A stretch of DNA of 64,000 nucleotides from contig CP141138.1 in assembly GCA_035236585.1 (NCBI GenBank), positions 23,509,437-23,573,436 of the forward strand. Direction: 5' to 3'. This document shows positions 44,597-58,640 of the stretch, in pieces (the stretch's first letter is position 1; every line of letters begins with the position of its first letter). The translations under genes were made by a program, and so were the position numbers. The notes beneath the pieces are model-generated. The model was not told the origin of the DNA. It saw nothing but the letters and a program-made list of their open reading frames with translations, and did no database searches. The stretch comes from Warburgia ugandensis. Taxonomy: Eukaryota; Streptophyta; Magnoliopsida; Canellales; Canellaceae.

Positions 44597-44880
44597 TTGG
44601 GTTGCTGTAGTTTTAAAAAGCTGAAGATGATTTCCATTTCTTCCTTACAAACTAATATAGAAATGCATATTCATTTGCAAGCATAAAAGAAATAACAAAA
44701 CCATCTTCAGCTTCACCATTGCCTACTGGCTACCTGACACAAGGGTTGCCATATTTTAAGAAGCTGGAGATTATTTTCATTTCTTCCTTACAAACTAATA
44801 TACAAATGCATATTCATTTATAAGAAAGAAATAACAAAATCATCTTCAACTTCTCCCTTGCCGGCTGGCACCTAACGCAA
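44597..44880 (-). repeat. LINE 5' end: tandem duplication, period 143 bp
   Basis: TTCCTTACAAACTAATATA occurs at 44641 and 44784 with matching flanks (AAATGCATATTCATTT, GAAATAACAAAA). It lies at the very 5' end of the LINE. Confidence 0.85.
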
Positions 44881-47293
44881 GACCCTCCTCCTTTTTCATC
44901 TGGGCTTGGGGCCACATTGGCGGAGTTAATCCATAATGTTGGATCATATGAAAAAAATAGAACTCATCATTTTTTATAGATGTCAGCCATAGGAGCATCT
45001 TTAAAGTGGCTAACTTGATTATCCAAACTAATGGAAATTCATCATCGACACCTAACCATGAAAATGGACTCAAGTCATGTCATTTAAAAGCATGTAAGGA
45101 TAAAGGAGGATTAGAATTAGGCCACTTTAGACCTTCAAGTGTGTAGTGACGAGGGTGAACAAGAAGTCAGAGGACCTAATACTATTCTCGATGGTTAACT
45201 AATGATTAGCCCTAAAACTTAATTAGTTGGTGCAAATAGAAGAGATCCTTAGATCTCGAAGGGAACAAAATATTAATAGGCCAAATCAAGTTAGGTGAGG
45301 AAGTGTTTAGATGGTTTAACTTAGGCAACAGCAAAAGCAAAGATTGAATGTCGTAACATGCTAGTTTACATAGACAATGACTTGTAACCAGGCATACTAC
45401 TTGAAACTGAAAAGGACGGTAGGCCAGTAATAAGTGATTCAGACTTATAGCCTAAGATCAATGACGGATCTAAAACCAAAGGGTTCCATGGTCCTGAGCT
45501 GACCTAGACCCTTAAACCTTGAAAATGATGAAATTTTAAGTTATGTGTATGTGGATAGTATGGAAATGAGAACTAATCATAAATACCTTAGGATTAGGCG
45601 TTGAGTAGAGTGAGGTGCAATCAATTCTGTCATTGAAGACAACTGGGAAGGCTTGAAAGAAATGAGAACCTTCATAAGAGGTAGGTGATCTGACACTACT
45701 AAGTTTTCAAATGAATTTCAAGTTGAAACCGTCAATGGTATTATTTCCAAGTTTAGAATGTATTTATGTGAGAATTTTTCGTGTATGCAATGTGAACATG
45801 CATGATTTCATGATGAACTGGTGTTTCTTTGTATTTTAAAAACAATTGAGCATAAATAATTGAGCATAAGGTATTCTTGTAACTAGCTCGAAACTTGGAT
45901 CCATGACTCATATTGCAAAATTGAATGTGTTATTATTGATATCTTACATGTTCAATTGTTATGTTGTAATTGGAAAAGGACTACTTCATGTATGCATTTA
46001 TTTCCATGATTTGAGATGGATTTCCTAAATGGCATAATTTGGAATACGCGGAATATTGCAAAGTGGTATGATGCTTGTGTTCTAATATCTGTATAAATTT
46101 AGTATTTGTTGGGCTAATAGGCCTAATGGTTGCTATTTTAAGAGGTTGTAGAGGTTGGCCTCCCAACCTCTAACCACCAAAGGTGGGAGGTATCCATGCC
46201 CAAAGTGACATCATTTTTCTTGACTGTTGTGGTACAAACAACCATTGGAGGTGGTTACGGCACCTTTTTGAGACATATTTGTAGTCACTGTGGAGGCTAC
46301 AGTGGCTATTCTCTAGATACTGGAGAGACATGGTCCAATGATCTGGTCATGAGTATAGTAGTCCATACGATTTCTATTAGGTAACCCCACATAGGGATGA
46401 GATTGTGGTCTTTAGACGAGTACTCGTGACTAAGATGGCTAATATGTGGCCAAGTTTCCTATCTGTGTGATATCTACAAAAGGAATGAGAATGATTAACA
46501 AAGAGATTTGATTGATTACTAATTTAATCATTTTGAAGTTAGTATGTTGTGGAGTTAGTCGATGATTTCCTTTGTTTGAATTTAGCTACCTGTAAAATGT
46601 AAACATATAATTGAGTCTTGTTGATGCATTGCATAAAACAGCTTAGGTATGGCTGTCATATGTTTTTCAGTCACATCAAAAACTTGTTCTTACACTCGCA
46701 TGTATGCTCTATGCCGTGTTTTTGGTTTTGGTAGTGTTAGATTTCCTACTGACCATGTGGAATACTCAACCTACTATTTTTATTACAGATCATTGTAGAT
46801 AGGATAAGCAGAAGCAATAGTGAGTTTGGGGGTTTCATCAGGAGAAGGAAAAGGCAATCTATTTGATTTGATTCATAGAAATTATAGTAAGGTGTGTGGG
46901 AATGAAATGTAATAAATTTGAAACCATGTAATTTCATGACTTGGATTGTGATTGGCAAGTCTTGGGGCCAGACCTTAGTAAGTCTAGTTTTATTCCTTAA
47001 AATTATTAAATGTATGTTTATCAAGTACCTCGCAATGACATGCATTAAATGTTTAATGTTCAAAAAACAGAGAAAACTCTGTCGGATTTTCGATAGAAAT
47101 GTAGTACTCATTTCATCATTAATCCCTTTTAAGAAAAGAAAAATTAACACTTGAGGTTTTTCAGAATGAGTCATAAAACAATAATGTTTTCCACTGCCAT
47201 TTGATTTTCAAAATGTTTTTGATAAAGATCGATCTCGCATCATAATTGTCTTTTGTATTTAAAAAGCATTATAAGAACCAGGGTCGTTACACA

Positions 47294-49592
47294 TATAGAC
47301 TTTATTCGAACAACCATTAGATAGGAATTTAGGCCCACCTGAAATCTTGCCTGTGCCAATAGAGCAGGAAGAGAAAGAATCCAATGATGTACTAGCACTA
47401 CATCTAACAACTCTAAGGTACAAATTAAAAGATAATTAGGGATTAATCCAGTTCATATCTCTACCTTCAGAAAAACAAGAACAATTTTTTAAGGAATTGT
47501 AGAGTCAACTTATATCCCAATTTCATTAAAATGTAAGGGAAAAGGAAGAAAAAGATATGCTAGTAAATATTCTTTCTAAAATTGTTCAAGAAAAGGACCA
47601 TCCACTTTCATATGGTTCAACAGAATTCAAATTCAAAATATTTCACATTGTTATAGTAGTATCACCACCTGAATTTTCAAAGTGGAGGAGTTATATTGAT
47701 TACCATGAAATTTTGAAGATGAGAGATTATCAAAGTGGTCCCACTCAATTTACAATCACGGTAGTATACTATTTCATAATGCTATCATCACCAAAAAATT
47801 TAGGGTGGATGAAATATATAGACTACCGTAAGATTTTGAAGTGGCGTGAGATATTTGCCATTTCATTTTTAGGATTAGGTAAACTCAACACCAGTTTAGA
47901 TTAGGGTATATTGGGTATGTCTACTTGAAGACATTAAACTTAGCACTCACTAGGAGGCAACCTAGAGTTTTTTTAGAGAGTCTTAGTTTTCTGCATTACA
48001 CATATTCATTTTAGGTCCTACTTTTTAAACATTGAGGACAATGTTTCTTTTAGGTTGGGAAGTGTAGAATTCTAGCAATTTCTAGTCCTTTTTAGGTTTT
48101 TAGGTGATTTCCTTGATTTTTCAAAAAAGAAAAAGTAAAAAATTTTAGGTCAAGTCCTACACTATGATGAGAATTGTATTTTCTAAAGCATAGTCTAAAT
48201 AACTTTAGGTTATTAATAGAACTGAACATGATTAATTCATCATTTTATTCATTTTCCAAAGTATTCTACGAAAGCTAAGTCTCGCATCACATCTGTACAT
48301 GTAGTTACATATACATAGTCTAGATTGATAAATAACTATAACTTAGAAATCTTAAAGAATTTCAGTGGAGACCTATAACCTAAGTAAGTTTTAAAGCCAT
48401 TCATTCTTTTAGAGAGGTTATAAATGTTCCCAATTTTCTTCAACATGCTTAAAGAAAATTTAATCCCATCAATTCTCAAAATTTGGCCAATTACCTAAAT
48501 TATTAGAATATTACCTTTAAAATTCTAAAAGTTCATATAATCTAATAGATTATAGGAAACCTAGAAAAGGATTTATGCCATCCTTGTCATTAACCTAGAG
48601 ACATAAAGCCTACCCCACAAGAATATTTTTACCACTAGTTAGCCAAGTTAAGCCTTTTATATAAGCCTTTTCTTTTGTCACCTAAATTACCTCTACCCAT
48701 ATTAACCTAATATAAAAATATCCATTACCCATTTTCTTTAAAAAATAAGTTAGAGATAAATGAAGAAATAATTTTTAGTTTCAATGAAAGTAGAAAAGTG
48801 ATTATAAAAAATAAAATAAAAAAAAAGTGATTCAAAAGGTTGAAAAAAAGAAGAAGAAGAAGAAGAAGAAGAAGAAAAGGAGAGAGTTTGAAGAATCCAA
48901 AAAAATGAAAAAAGAAATATTCACTTCAGTACAAACAAGCAAAGAAGATTTGTCAACTTTAGAAGACCTGTACTTATTTTGAAGAAACTTTGAACACCAT
49001 TATACCCTTTCTTTGGTACCCTGTCTTAAGCCTACATTTCGTCCCAATTAAAGACCTACCGAGGATATGAATGGATAGGATTTAAAGAGTGGTATTTCTA
49101 AATAGTCAACGGTAATAGCATCCATTCTAAAGGGATCAAAACTAATTTTCTTAGTAACTCCTGTCCTTCATGAATATATGTGAGATAAATTTGTTTTTAT
49201 TAACTCTACTCATATATTCAAAAGAGAGATATGATTTGAACCCTTTAATCTGAGAGATTTTATTTCTGAGTGTATATCTATTAGTGAGGATTGAGGTCAA
49301 AACATATTCAAGATTGAGTTCAAAAGTTAGAAGTCTACTTAGAATTATATATTATACTATATGTAGACTATACACACACTCTCTGAGATCTGAGCTCAAA
49401 TGGAATGTTGTTAACATATGGGTAGGGTTTTGAATTCTTTATTCACTTTTATTAATTTACTAAAGTTGAGAGATTTATTGAAGATAATTCTCTAACGAAA
49501 AAGTGGAATTGACTTAAAAATAAAATTTTGGAATTCTGTGAATTGTTTTTCACATCTTTTGCTAAGGACTAGAAAAATGCTTGTTGGGGGTG
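47294..49592 (+). other. 3' internal region of element A
   Basis: Continuation of A after LTR C. A weak frame (47557-47904, 115 codons) has no recognised domain. Near 48031 the motif ACATTGAGGACAATGTTTC followed by TTAGGTTGGG is typical of the pre-LTR region of Athila/Tat elements. A short (GAA)n run lies at about 48849-48876. The purine tract GTTGGGGGTG ends at the 3' LTR. Confidence 0.65.
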
Positions 49593-51181
<1,589 letters not shown>

Positions 51182-51186
51182 ACCTG

Positions 51187-51222
51187 TGAACTCCATGTCT
51201 CATTGCTCTAAGGCTGCCCTTC
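51187..51222 (-). mobile_element. SINE copy 4, right part (tRNA-like head)
   Basis: After the TSD of element A the sequence continues TGAACTCC..CATTGCTCTAAGGCTGCCCTTC, matching the head end of the other minus-oriented SINEs (CATTGAGCCAAAGCTCCCCTT) with an internal deletion. A T-rich run follows. Confidence 0.7.
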
Positions 51223-52158
51223 TTTTTTTCTTCTTTTTTTATATGTATGAGTGTGGCTTAAATGCAAGATTTAATGACTGAAACTTGCTAATCACTTAAT
51301 TTCTTGTAATATTTATATAGACTATCCTAAGACGAATGGCTTAAGATGATTTATCATAGCATTGATTATTTACAAAAGGATTATTGAAGGATTTGAGCTC
51401 GCTAATCACTTCCAACATAGATGAAAAAAGAAAATAAAAAATTGACATACAGGAAAATAAATGTGTACTAATGATTCACATTCCTTAATTAAAATAAGCT
51501 AATAGAACTAAATGGATTCAACAGAGCAATTTACCCAGAGAAAGAATCACACTTCTATTTTGAGCTTTCCTATTCAGATTTCTACTTGCATCTTGCACCA
51601 GTTTGAGTTTGATGATCCAGTACCAATGGAGTGCCCATGTCATAAAAAGATACAAGGGCACTTGTGTAGGTAGCATCTTCATCTCTCAGAAATAATATAG
51701 GGAATATAAAGAAAGGAACAAATGTTGACATATTATATACAATACCATTAGGTTATATCAAATGCTGCAAGATTTGATATACAAACCAGCACTGAACCTT
51801 CGACTAGAATTTCTTTTGGCACATTATTATAACTTCAACAATTCTGTAGCAGCTGTTAAGATGGGAGTTGAATACTCAAGTTGAAAAGAATCACATGTAA
51901 TATTTGTTAGTGGTTGTTGAATTTAGAATACCTGTGCAACAAGTACTTTTAATCAATATTACACATATACTTTTATGGGTTTTGAATCGTATTTCGTGCA
52001 TATACACTGATGTTTGTAGTTTCTTTTACTCATTGCATATGATGTCAGTCAATGTCATTTCTCTACCACTTCTATCTTTATTTAGATTGATTAGTGCATG
52101 ATGTTGACAAATTTATGGATGTTATATCAGCAAAAGCCCTAGTGATGAGTTACTTAAG
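51223..52158. other. No gene recognised
   Basis: Lies where the missing 5' exons of the TFIIE alpha copy would be expected. I searched for the N-terminal winged-helix sequence of that family and saw none. Confidence 0.45.
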
Positions 52159-54105
52159 ATGTATGATTTCATGAGGTACAAAGTACACCTGATGAAGAAA
52201 AAGCTAAAAGATGAATTAGGGAATAGGGAATAGGAACACCATTCAGGAATATAAACACCCAAATTTTGGAAGAAGGCTCTAGCCATATCTGGTGATCTCC
52301 ATATGTTCCACATATTTATTATCAAATGGTAATAGCGCCTTAACACATGAGGGATTTTTTATGTTGTGTTGCTCAGGAATCATTATCCAAATGATGAATA
52401 TTTCCATTGAAAAAATTGCAATGGTGAGCTTGTTGTTGAAAGTGATAAACTAGCTGCTAAAGAAATGGGGGATGGAGATTGATAATGCTAAGTGGCAAAG
52501 GGGAGAAAAGTTAAAGGATATACTTCAAAAGATTGATGTATGCTGCAAAGGCAAATATTTCTTCTTCTTTGTTCTCTTAAGTACAAGTAGTAATGGTTCG
52601 TGGTGGATCATCCCAATGCACAAGGATCATTTGGCATGTTACATAAGCTAGCCAATCTTATTGTTTTGGCATAGAGCACCATCGACTTTAATTTGTTCAT
52701 TTACAATACCTTTTGATTTATTTCATTATTTACTGCTTTCCCCATTTTTGTCCAATTTCATTTTGAAAAGACTCAAGGAATTTATTTATGGAATCTAAAT
52801 CGAGTAAGCTATTACTGAGTTATGTACCAGTTCTGGGGTCATTACTCCATACCATATGGGTTAGTACATAAAGGGCTCAGTTTAGTTAGAGGATGCTCAA
52901 CCCTTTCATAAAGGGATCAAATTCTGAATCTCATAAGTGGTTTTGGAGTATTCAGTATCCAGCAGTTGTGGGACGCATCATTATTGATTTGTAACGAATG
53001 ATTGGATTATGTTAGAAAAATTATGGTTATCATGTTTCATGCTTCACTTGAACTTGATCAATGTTTAATGTTTGCTTGGTTGTGTGCAGGGATGTCTTGC
53101 CCGGGTGTTTTATGTTGATAGCCTTCTTCTATTAAAACATTGAAGCCTATTTCACCAACAAACCAAGAACCTAAACATGGTTCTGGTTGATATTCAAACT
53201 CCAAATAGGCAAGAATCTGACCAAGATCTTTTCAGGCAGAACGGGAAACCGAGGAAAGAGAAAGCAAGAAGATTACTAAGAGGAAGAAAACTAATTGACT
53301 AGCTTGGTGTTTGGATAAAAATTTGTAAATTACAGAGTTTGTAGACTATATTTTTGGTTGTCTAACTCAACATAAACTTTGATTTAATCGTGAGAATCTT
53401 GATTTCTTTCCAAGAAAAGTATGAAACTCAGGAAGTCACAGTTGTTTAGATGTCCAATCATTCAGGTTGACTCATCCAAGTGTTGTGTTCATTCTCTAGT
53501 TTTCTAGACTGTGTGAGATTAGCAGTTCAGTCATCAATCTCCATTAACCTTTTTTAAGATGGACTAACATTCTCTCAAATGCCTCCATGTTTTGATGCAT
53601 TATTCTCATTTTGCTTTTTGTTAATTGAACAGAAATCCAGATGATAAGATGGCCACATTTGATGCTTATGCATTGTGTTCTTTCCTGAACAGGCTATACA
53701 GGGAGCTGCAAATGACCTAACACAATGTTTAAGTCCATGTCTACTCTCACAAATAAATTCTTTATTTCTTAAAATTTTCTTGTTCAACTGGATACTCTGG
53801 TCAAGGAAAATTTTGGTTTCTGTACTCTGACTCTCTCGGTGTTATTAATGTGGAAGGCTAGAAATATTGCAGGGGCAGCTGAAACCACTAATGGATCAGC
53901 TTTCAAGAGTAAAAGAATTGGATGTTCCTGAATTTGGAAGTCTTCAAGCATGGGAAGCGAGAGCAAATACTGCTGGACATATGGCCAATGGTGATTCTGG
54001 TGTCAATGATTCCTTTAGATCTTTTCAGCGACAAGGGTGTGGAGGTACCCCAATGTCGTTTCTTGGCGACTCGGGTATACATGCATCCGTTGGATCCTTT
54101 TGATC

Positions 54106-54989
54106 CAGAATAAGTTATTCACAAATAAATCTATCTTTCCCTAGTCTATCAGTTGAGCATCATGAAACATACATCACTACGAGGTAAAATGGACCGTGTT
54201 ATACATGTTCTTCTCCCCTCCTTTATGATATAAATTCTTAATTTCTTGTTACTGATTAGTGAAACCCTTTAATTGGGTTTCGTCGTCATTAGTGGGTGGG
54301 CCAATTCCAAAGTCTCATTATTTTCACCTCCACCACCTAGTTGGCCAACGGATCTGATGGAATCATTGTTCAATATAACACTCGGCCTTCTGAATCCAGG
54401 AGGAGGCTCTCATCTGTTTCCTCAAAAACATGGTGAAGGCTGGCTGAGGCAATTACAGCCTCCCCATTTGGTGATATGCTGCAAAATGACAAATCATAGG
54501 CGATGTATCCAATTAAGTAGTTTAGCAAATAAACTAGAGACGATAAGCAAAACTACAGGCAGTCGCCATATTCTAGTTTTGCATGATTATGTGACTTCGT
54601 GTAACATTTGCTTGCTCTGCTCTCTAGTTCCCTATTTATTTATTCAAGGGGAACCATTACATTTCATCATTTTGAACGCCAATTCTGACCAGTTCCCTTT
54701 GTTAGTAAAAAACCGTTGCAATCACTTCTTTATTTAATATAAAAGGGTTTTTTGCAAAAATACCATTACATTTTGTCAATTCTACAAAAAATCCAACATT
54801 TTCTTGATTTTGCATATTTGCCATTAAGTTCTGCCCATCTTTGCAACCATGTCATTCTGTTAGGTTTCCATCTTAGTTCTCAGTTAAAAATTTTAAATTT
54901 TCATCTTTGCCCTTCTCTATTCTCCCTGTTTCAGCCCTTCTGTTTAAAGGACAATATTTGTTTGTTATTGTTTACTATGTCTTCTATAG
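54106..54989. other. Pseudogene intron / unassigned
   Basis: A frame at 54340-54430 (NGSDGIIVQYNTRPSESRRR) looks coding-like but matches nothing I know in TFIIE alpha. The rest is T-rich. Confidence 0.35.
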
Positions 54990-55194
54990 GATGAGTGTCT
55001 GAAGGCTTATTATACGGCTACTCTTAAGAGGCAACAAGGAGGAAGTAGCCAAGAGGAACCGGCAGCAACTTACAATGTGCCCATATCTAACATGGCAAAC
55101 GGTGTATCTGAAACACCTGATCGCCGAGTTGGTACAAAAACAAAACGAGAGGAAGAGGAAGACGATGCTGTTGAATGGGAAGAAGCTCCTCCAG

Positions 55195-56889
55195 GTGTAT
55201 CCCCTCATCAGCTTTTGTTGCCCTTTTCAAGGGATCCTCATGTTATAGATATTTATCAAGACCAGGTTTATTTCTGTGGACGCTTCCAAAATATCATGTT
55301 GAGTATGTTGTACTGTGGCTTGATAGATACTCCAAACCAATGGACCAAATTTGGACCAGAACTCGTTAGGTTGGTCATAGTTGAGTTTGTCACCCAATTG
55401 CTGATGGGAAGCATTACCTCCTTTTTATCATTTTAAGATAGTTAATTTATTTTCAAATACTTTAAATTATTAAAACTATCCTAAGTTTTCTCCAGATAAC
55501 TTTGGAATCTTGTTTTATCAGGTAATTTCTATAAAGTGTGTTTCATATAGTTTCTTCCACATGACAGGGGCGTAAGTATATTATATTATAAGAGAACAAG
55601 GTACATAAGGTCATCGAACCAGTAACAGTGACAGTGGCATGAAATAGCGAAAGAGTCTGAAATCACCATTTTGGTTCTCCAAGCCTCGTCCCTGGCAAGT
55701 ACATCAACTGCTTTCATGGTCAGTTGATGTGATGAAAAGACGCTGAGAATTTCTCCACTACTTCCTTGATCGGTTCTAGAAAATCCACACATCTCAAAGG
55801 AACTGGACTCTGTTGGAGTAGCCTTACACTCTTAAGGGTAATAAGATGGTAGAGCCTAAAGTCTACCACTAGCCTTAGCAACTCAAACTTCTTTATGTCC
55901 TTCCGGTTGAACCTGATAGCAGAATCCTAATGAACACATGATGATCACAAATAAAACCACCAAAAGCCTTCGGGCTAGGGTAACAATGCTGAGCCATCAA
56001 ATTGACCTCAAAGGATCTGGCAGGAACATGGGTGTATTTCTGAGTTGAGGGCATTCTGAATGTGCTCATGGCCCTCCCCAGCTCAATAATGGTGTCACCT
56101 TATCAAACAGGTGCTATGATGATAATCCTCCCAAGATTCAGTCTGAACAGCAAGGAATACCAAGGTTATAATATATGCCTAGCATGATCCTGGAAGATTC
56201 CCAGCCCTTTATTTCCAAAGCTACTAGTATGTCTCCCCTTGTCCTGCTTTATAACGCTACCATCTGAACCAAGGACCATGGCAGAATCCAAGAAACTGCA
56301 AATGGTAATAGAAAATCACTCTAACAGATGGACAGACTGCTGTGGATCGAAGCAGATAAATCGTCTCCCCTGCCACAGAAGTAGAACATTGTTAAGGACG
56401 ACCAATTGGTCATGAATGAAAATGTCCAATCGAAAAATCCTTGTGAGGCTTACTTTCAAACAAAAGGTAATCATACGCTGGGAAGCCAGAACCAGGCAAA
56501 ATCTAGAAACAGGGTAATGCAGGTGGGCTCACAGAAAAGACCAAACAGAGTTGCACCAAACAGAACTTCACTTCCTGTTGATCTTGTCTCCCCTTAATGA
56601 TGAAAACCTCGATGCCTCTGACCTCCCATCAAATAGGCAGAGAGCTCAGTTTCCTGTAAAGACAATTCCTTCTACATGAGATGGACCAGACCAGCAAACC
56701 TTTGCCTTGATGTGCAGCTAAAAGTACTCGCTTCTCTGCTAATAGGACCAGTGAATGATGAAAAGCTTGGATTTCAACATCTATTCTAGTTCAAGCTTGG
56801 ACCCGAACACTTATCCTAGCTCAGAGGCGCTTCTTTTTGCAGGCGCTGAATTGCGTGTTCAAAGTAAACCCACCATTCAGAAAACAAAA
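55195..56889. other. First part of the 4.2-kb last intron of the pseudogene
   Basis: No recognised gene. The minus strand at about 55960-56100 has a coding-like run (MSTFRMPSTQKYTHVPARSF, KAFGGFICDHHVFIRILLSG) with stops downstream. I cannot name its family. Confidence 0.35.
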
Positions 56890-57054
56890 GAAAAAGGACA
56901 GCCCTGCTGCAAGAAGCTCCCGCGTATGCAGGGTCCGAGAAGGGTCAATAATATGCAGCCTTACCTTGCATTTTGCAAGAGGCTGTTTCCACGCCTTAAC
57001 CGATGACCTCAAGGTCACACAACGACAACTCTACCATTGAGCCAAAGCTCCCCT
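56890..57054 (-). mobile_element. SINE (Au-like), copy 5
   Basis: Best-preserved minus-oriented copy: AAGCTCCCGCGTATGCAGGG, TTACCTTGCATTTTGCAAGAGG, then a head with AGGTCACACAACGACAACTC and TACCATTGAGCCAAAGCTCC. It lies in the last intron of the TFIIE alpha pseudogene. Confidence 0.88.
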
Positions 57055-57911
57055 TCATTCACAAAACAAAAAAGAAATGAGGAAAATCTCCTTTAATGGA
57101 CAATTGATTACCATGTATCATTCACAGCTTGAAGCTTCTTAATGACCAAGAATATGATCCTCTCACTTCTTCAAGAATGATTATTCTAATGTCTTTTTGC
57201 TTTATTTATACAGGAGATTTGAAAATTATCGGCTAGTAACTCTTTCTTTCTATATTCTAGATCTTCTAATCAACTTCTGAAATTCCAGCTAAATGCTGTG
57301 TACAGTCTTCATTCCCTCCTCTCTGTAGTTTCTTGGTCCTCCTTTGTCTTTCATTAACTCGTTACCATTTCAGGAAAGAGAGAGTAGTCAAAAGGTCTTA
57401 ACTATGGGATGTGCTCAAAAATTACATGAAGCATCAAAAGGACATTAAAATGCGGGATTTTATTACAAGAAGACTAACCTTAAAGCAGCATGAGCAAATT
57501 AATCGGCGATTTCTAGGATAAAGACTGCATGCCTTAGTGATTGGCTGTGGCATTTGAAATTGGTAGTGATCATTGTTGCTCTGGCTCTGTTCTACTCATT
57601 CTTCTATTATCACGTCCTCTACATTCTATTCTTGTACTGTCTGATTGTCACTCCATTTCTTCATCCCTGCTTATTCAAGCAGCTAGTCTCATTTCGAAGA
57701 TTCCGTCATGGGCTATCCACTCTTTAGTCTACTTTTCTCCAAATGTCTTACTTATTTTGGTTTGTGGCACATCAAATCCATTCATTAATTTTTCTATTAC
57801 TCATTTGCAGTTTTCCTTTTTATCCTGGTTTTGTACCAGAGAATGCTCCTAATTTGAATTTCCATCTCTCTTGGAGGTTTTGGTAATATCTATCTTTCGC
57901 CCTTCGTGTCT

Positions 57912-58562
57912 CTACCCTCCAGTCTCTTTACTTTGGACAAGGTGGAGCTTCAAATGAGATGAAGGACATGAAGTCGGTGACTCCAGAAGCTCAATAGTAT
58001 GATGAATAGTATGCTTCCTTTTTGCAAACTCAACATAATTGGTGGTTGACCCAGTCACCTGGAGTCTCTTTGGACTTGATCCACAAGGTCGGCCGACCCA
58101 AATCTGGGATCCATTTGAATTGTTGTCAAACACAGGATAGAACTGGTGCATGACCAGTACTTCTCCTTGAGCTGAATCATAAACGACAGACTGTAAGATT
58201 CCATGTCTCAAAATATAAGTCTTATAGTGGATGATGACAATGTGAGTATTTTGCCCAAAATATTCATCTGAAAATTGCTCTGGGCACTTAAATCCATTAC
58301 TTTCTAATAATGATCTTTTTCGACAACCCTGTGAAATATGACATTGTGTTAAAACCTGAGCAGTTAGTCCATTAGGTCATTGAAAAGGCCTCTTCAGAAA
58401 AACAAGCAGACATCTAAATTGGAAGTGATACATAGCCAGTCCCAATGATGTTGCACTGCTCGATTGAATTTGCTCTGCATTTCCAGCATCTTGTGCAGTA
58501 TCATCTCCGTCTACATCAAATAATGCCTTAAGAATAGAAGTAGGTTAGAAAGACACCAATAT
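57912..58562 (-). pseudogene. Unidentified coding-like segments (two possible exons)
   Basis: Right segment (about 58562-58420): after TTCTTAAG the frame reads ALFDVDGDDTAQDAGNAEQI then SSSATSLGLAMYHF. Left segment (about 58340-57912): after TTTCACAG it reads GCRKRSLLESNGFKCPEQF, EYFGQNTHIVIIHYKTYILR, VVYDSAQGEVLVMHQFYPVF, GSQIWVGRPCGSSPKRLQV, and ends at a stop after LHLVQSKETGG. It is open for about 140 codons with natural composition. It is antisense to the intron of the TFIIE alpha copy. I do not recognise the family; no start exon was seen. Confidence 0.4.
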
Positions 58563-58640
58563 GCCTTTGCCACTAACATAGCTTGCCTTTGAATTATCAG
58601 ATTTCTAGTTCAGAACTTGCACATACTATCATACATGGTG

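Larger units (their letters stand above)
42380..44927 (-). mobile_element. RTE-type LINE inside LTR C, with internal RT deletion
   Basis: Minus-strand LINE flanked by a 20-bp target duplication (42360-42379 and 44928-44947) and ending 3' in a short (GAT)n run. ORF pieces: endonuclease part (43811-43467, GENILDFSLSYNLSIANTLF, SQIDFFLL, VIPGESLTSQNRLMVMD); linker (43442-43050, ETWWWSETVQKVIKEKQ, DDQRVLVKENEIKQRWETYF); then directly the RT C-terminus (43047-42445, FRYLGSMIHESREIE, ECWVVKEHHTHRM, EMRMLRWMSGKTRNDRIRNE). The RT palm is missing at about 43040. Confidence 0.92.
41497..47293 (+). mobile_element. Element C: solo LTR (Del/Tekay-type), split by a LINE
   Basis: It begins TGTAACAACCC at the end of A's protease and ends GGGTCGTTACACA. 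Without the LINE and its duplicated target it is about 3.2 kb. Its last 300 bp match the end of LTR D, and about 46.1-46.4 kb parallels LTR B (GGTTGGCCTCCCAACCTCTAACC). No primer-binding site or internal domain follows. I could not find a matching TSD (CCTAC on the left; CATAT or TATAG on the right). Confidence 0.75.

Noticed and set aside
57541..57852. 103-codon Ser/Leu-rich plus frame
   Set aside because: T- and C-rich intronic DNA, no domain, no splice or start context.
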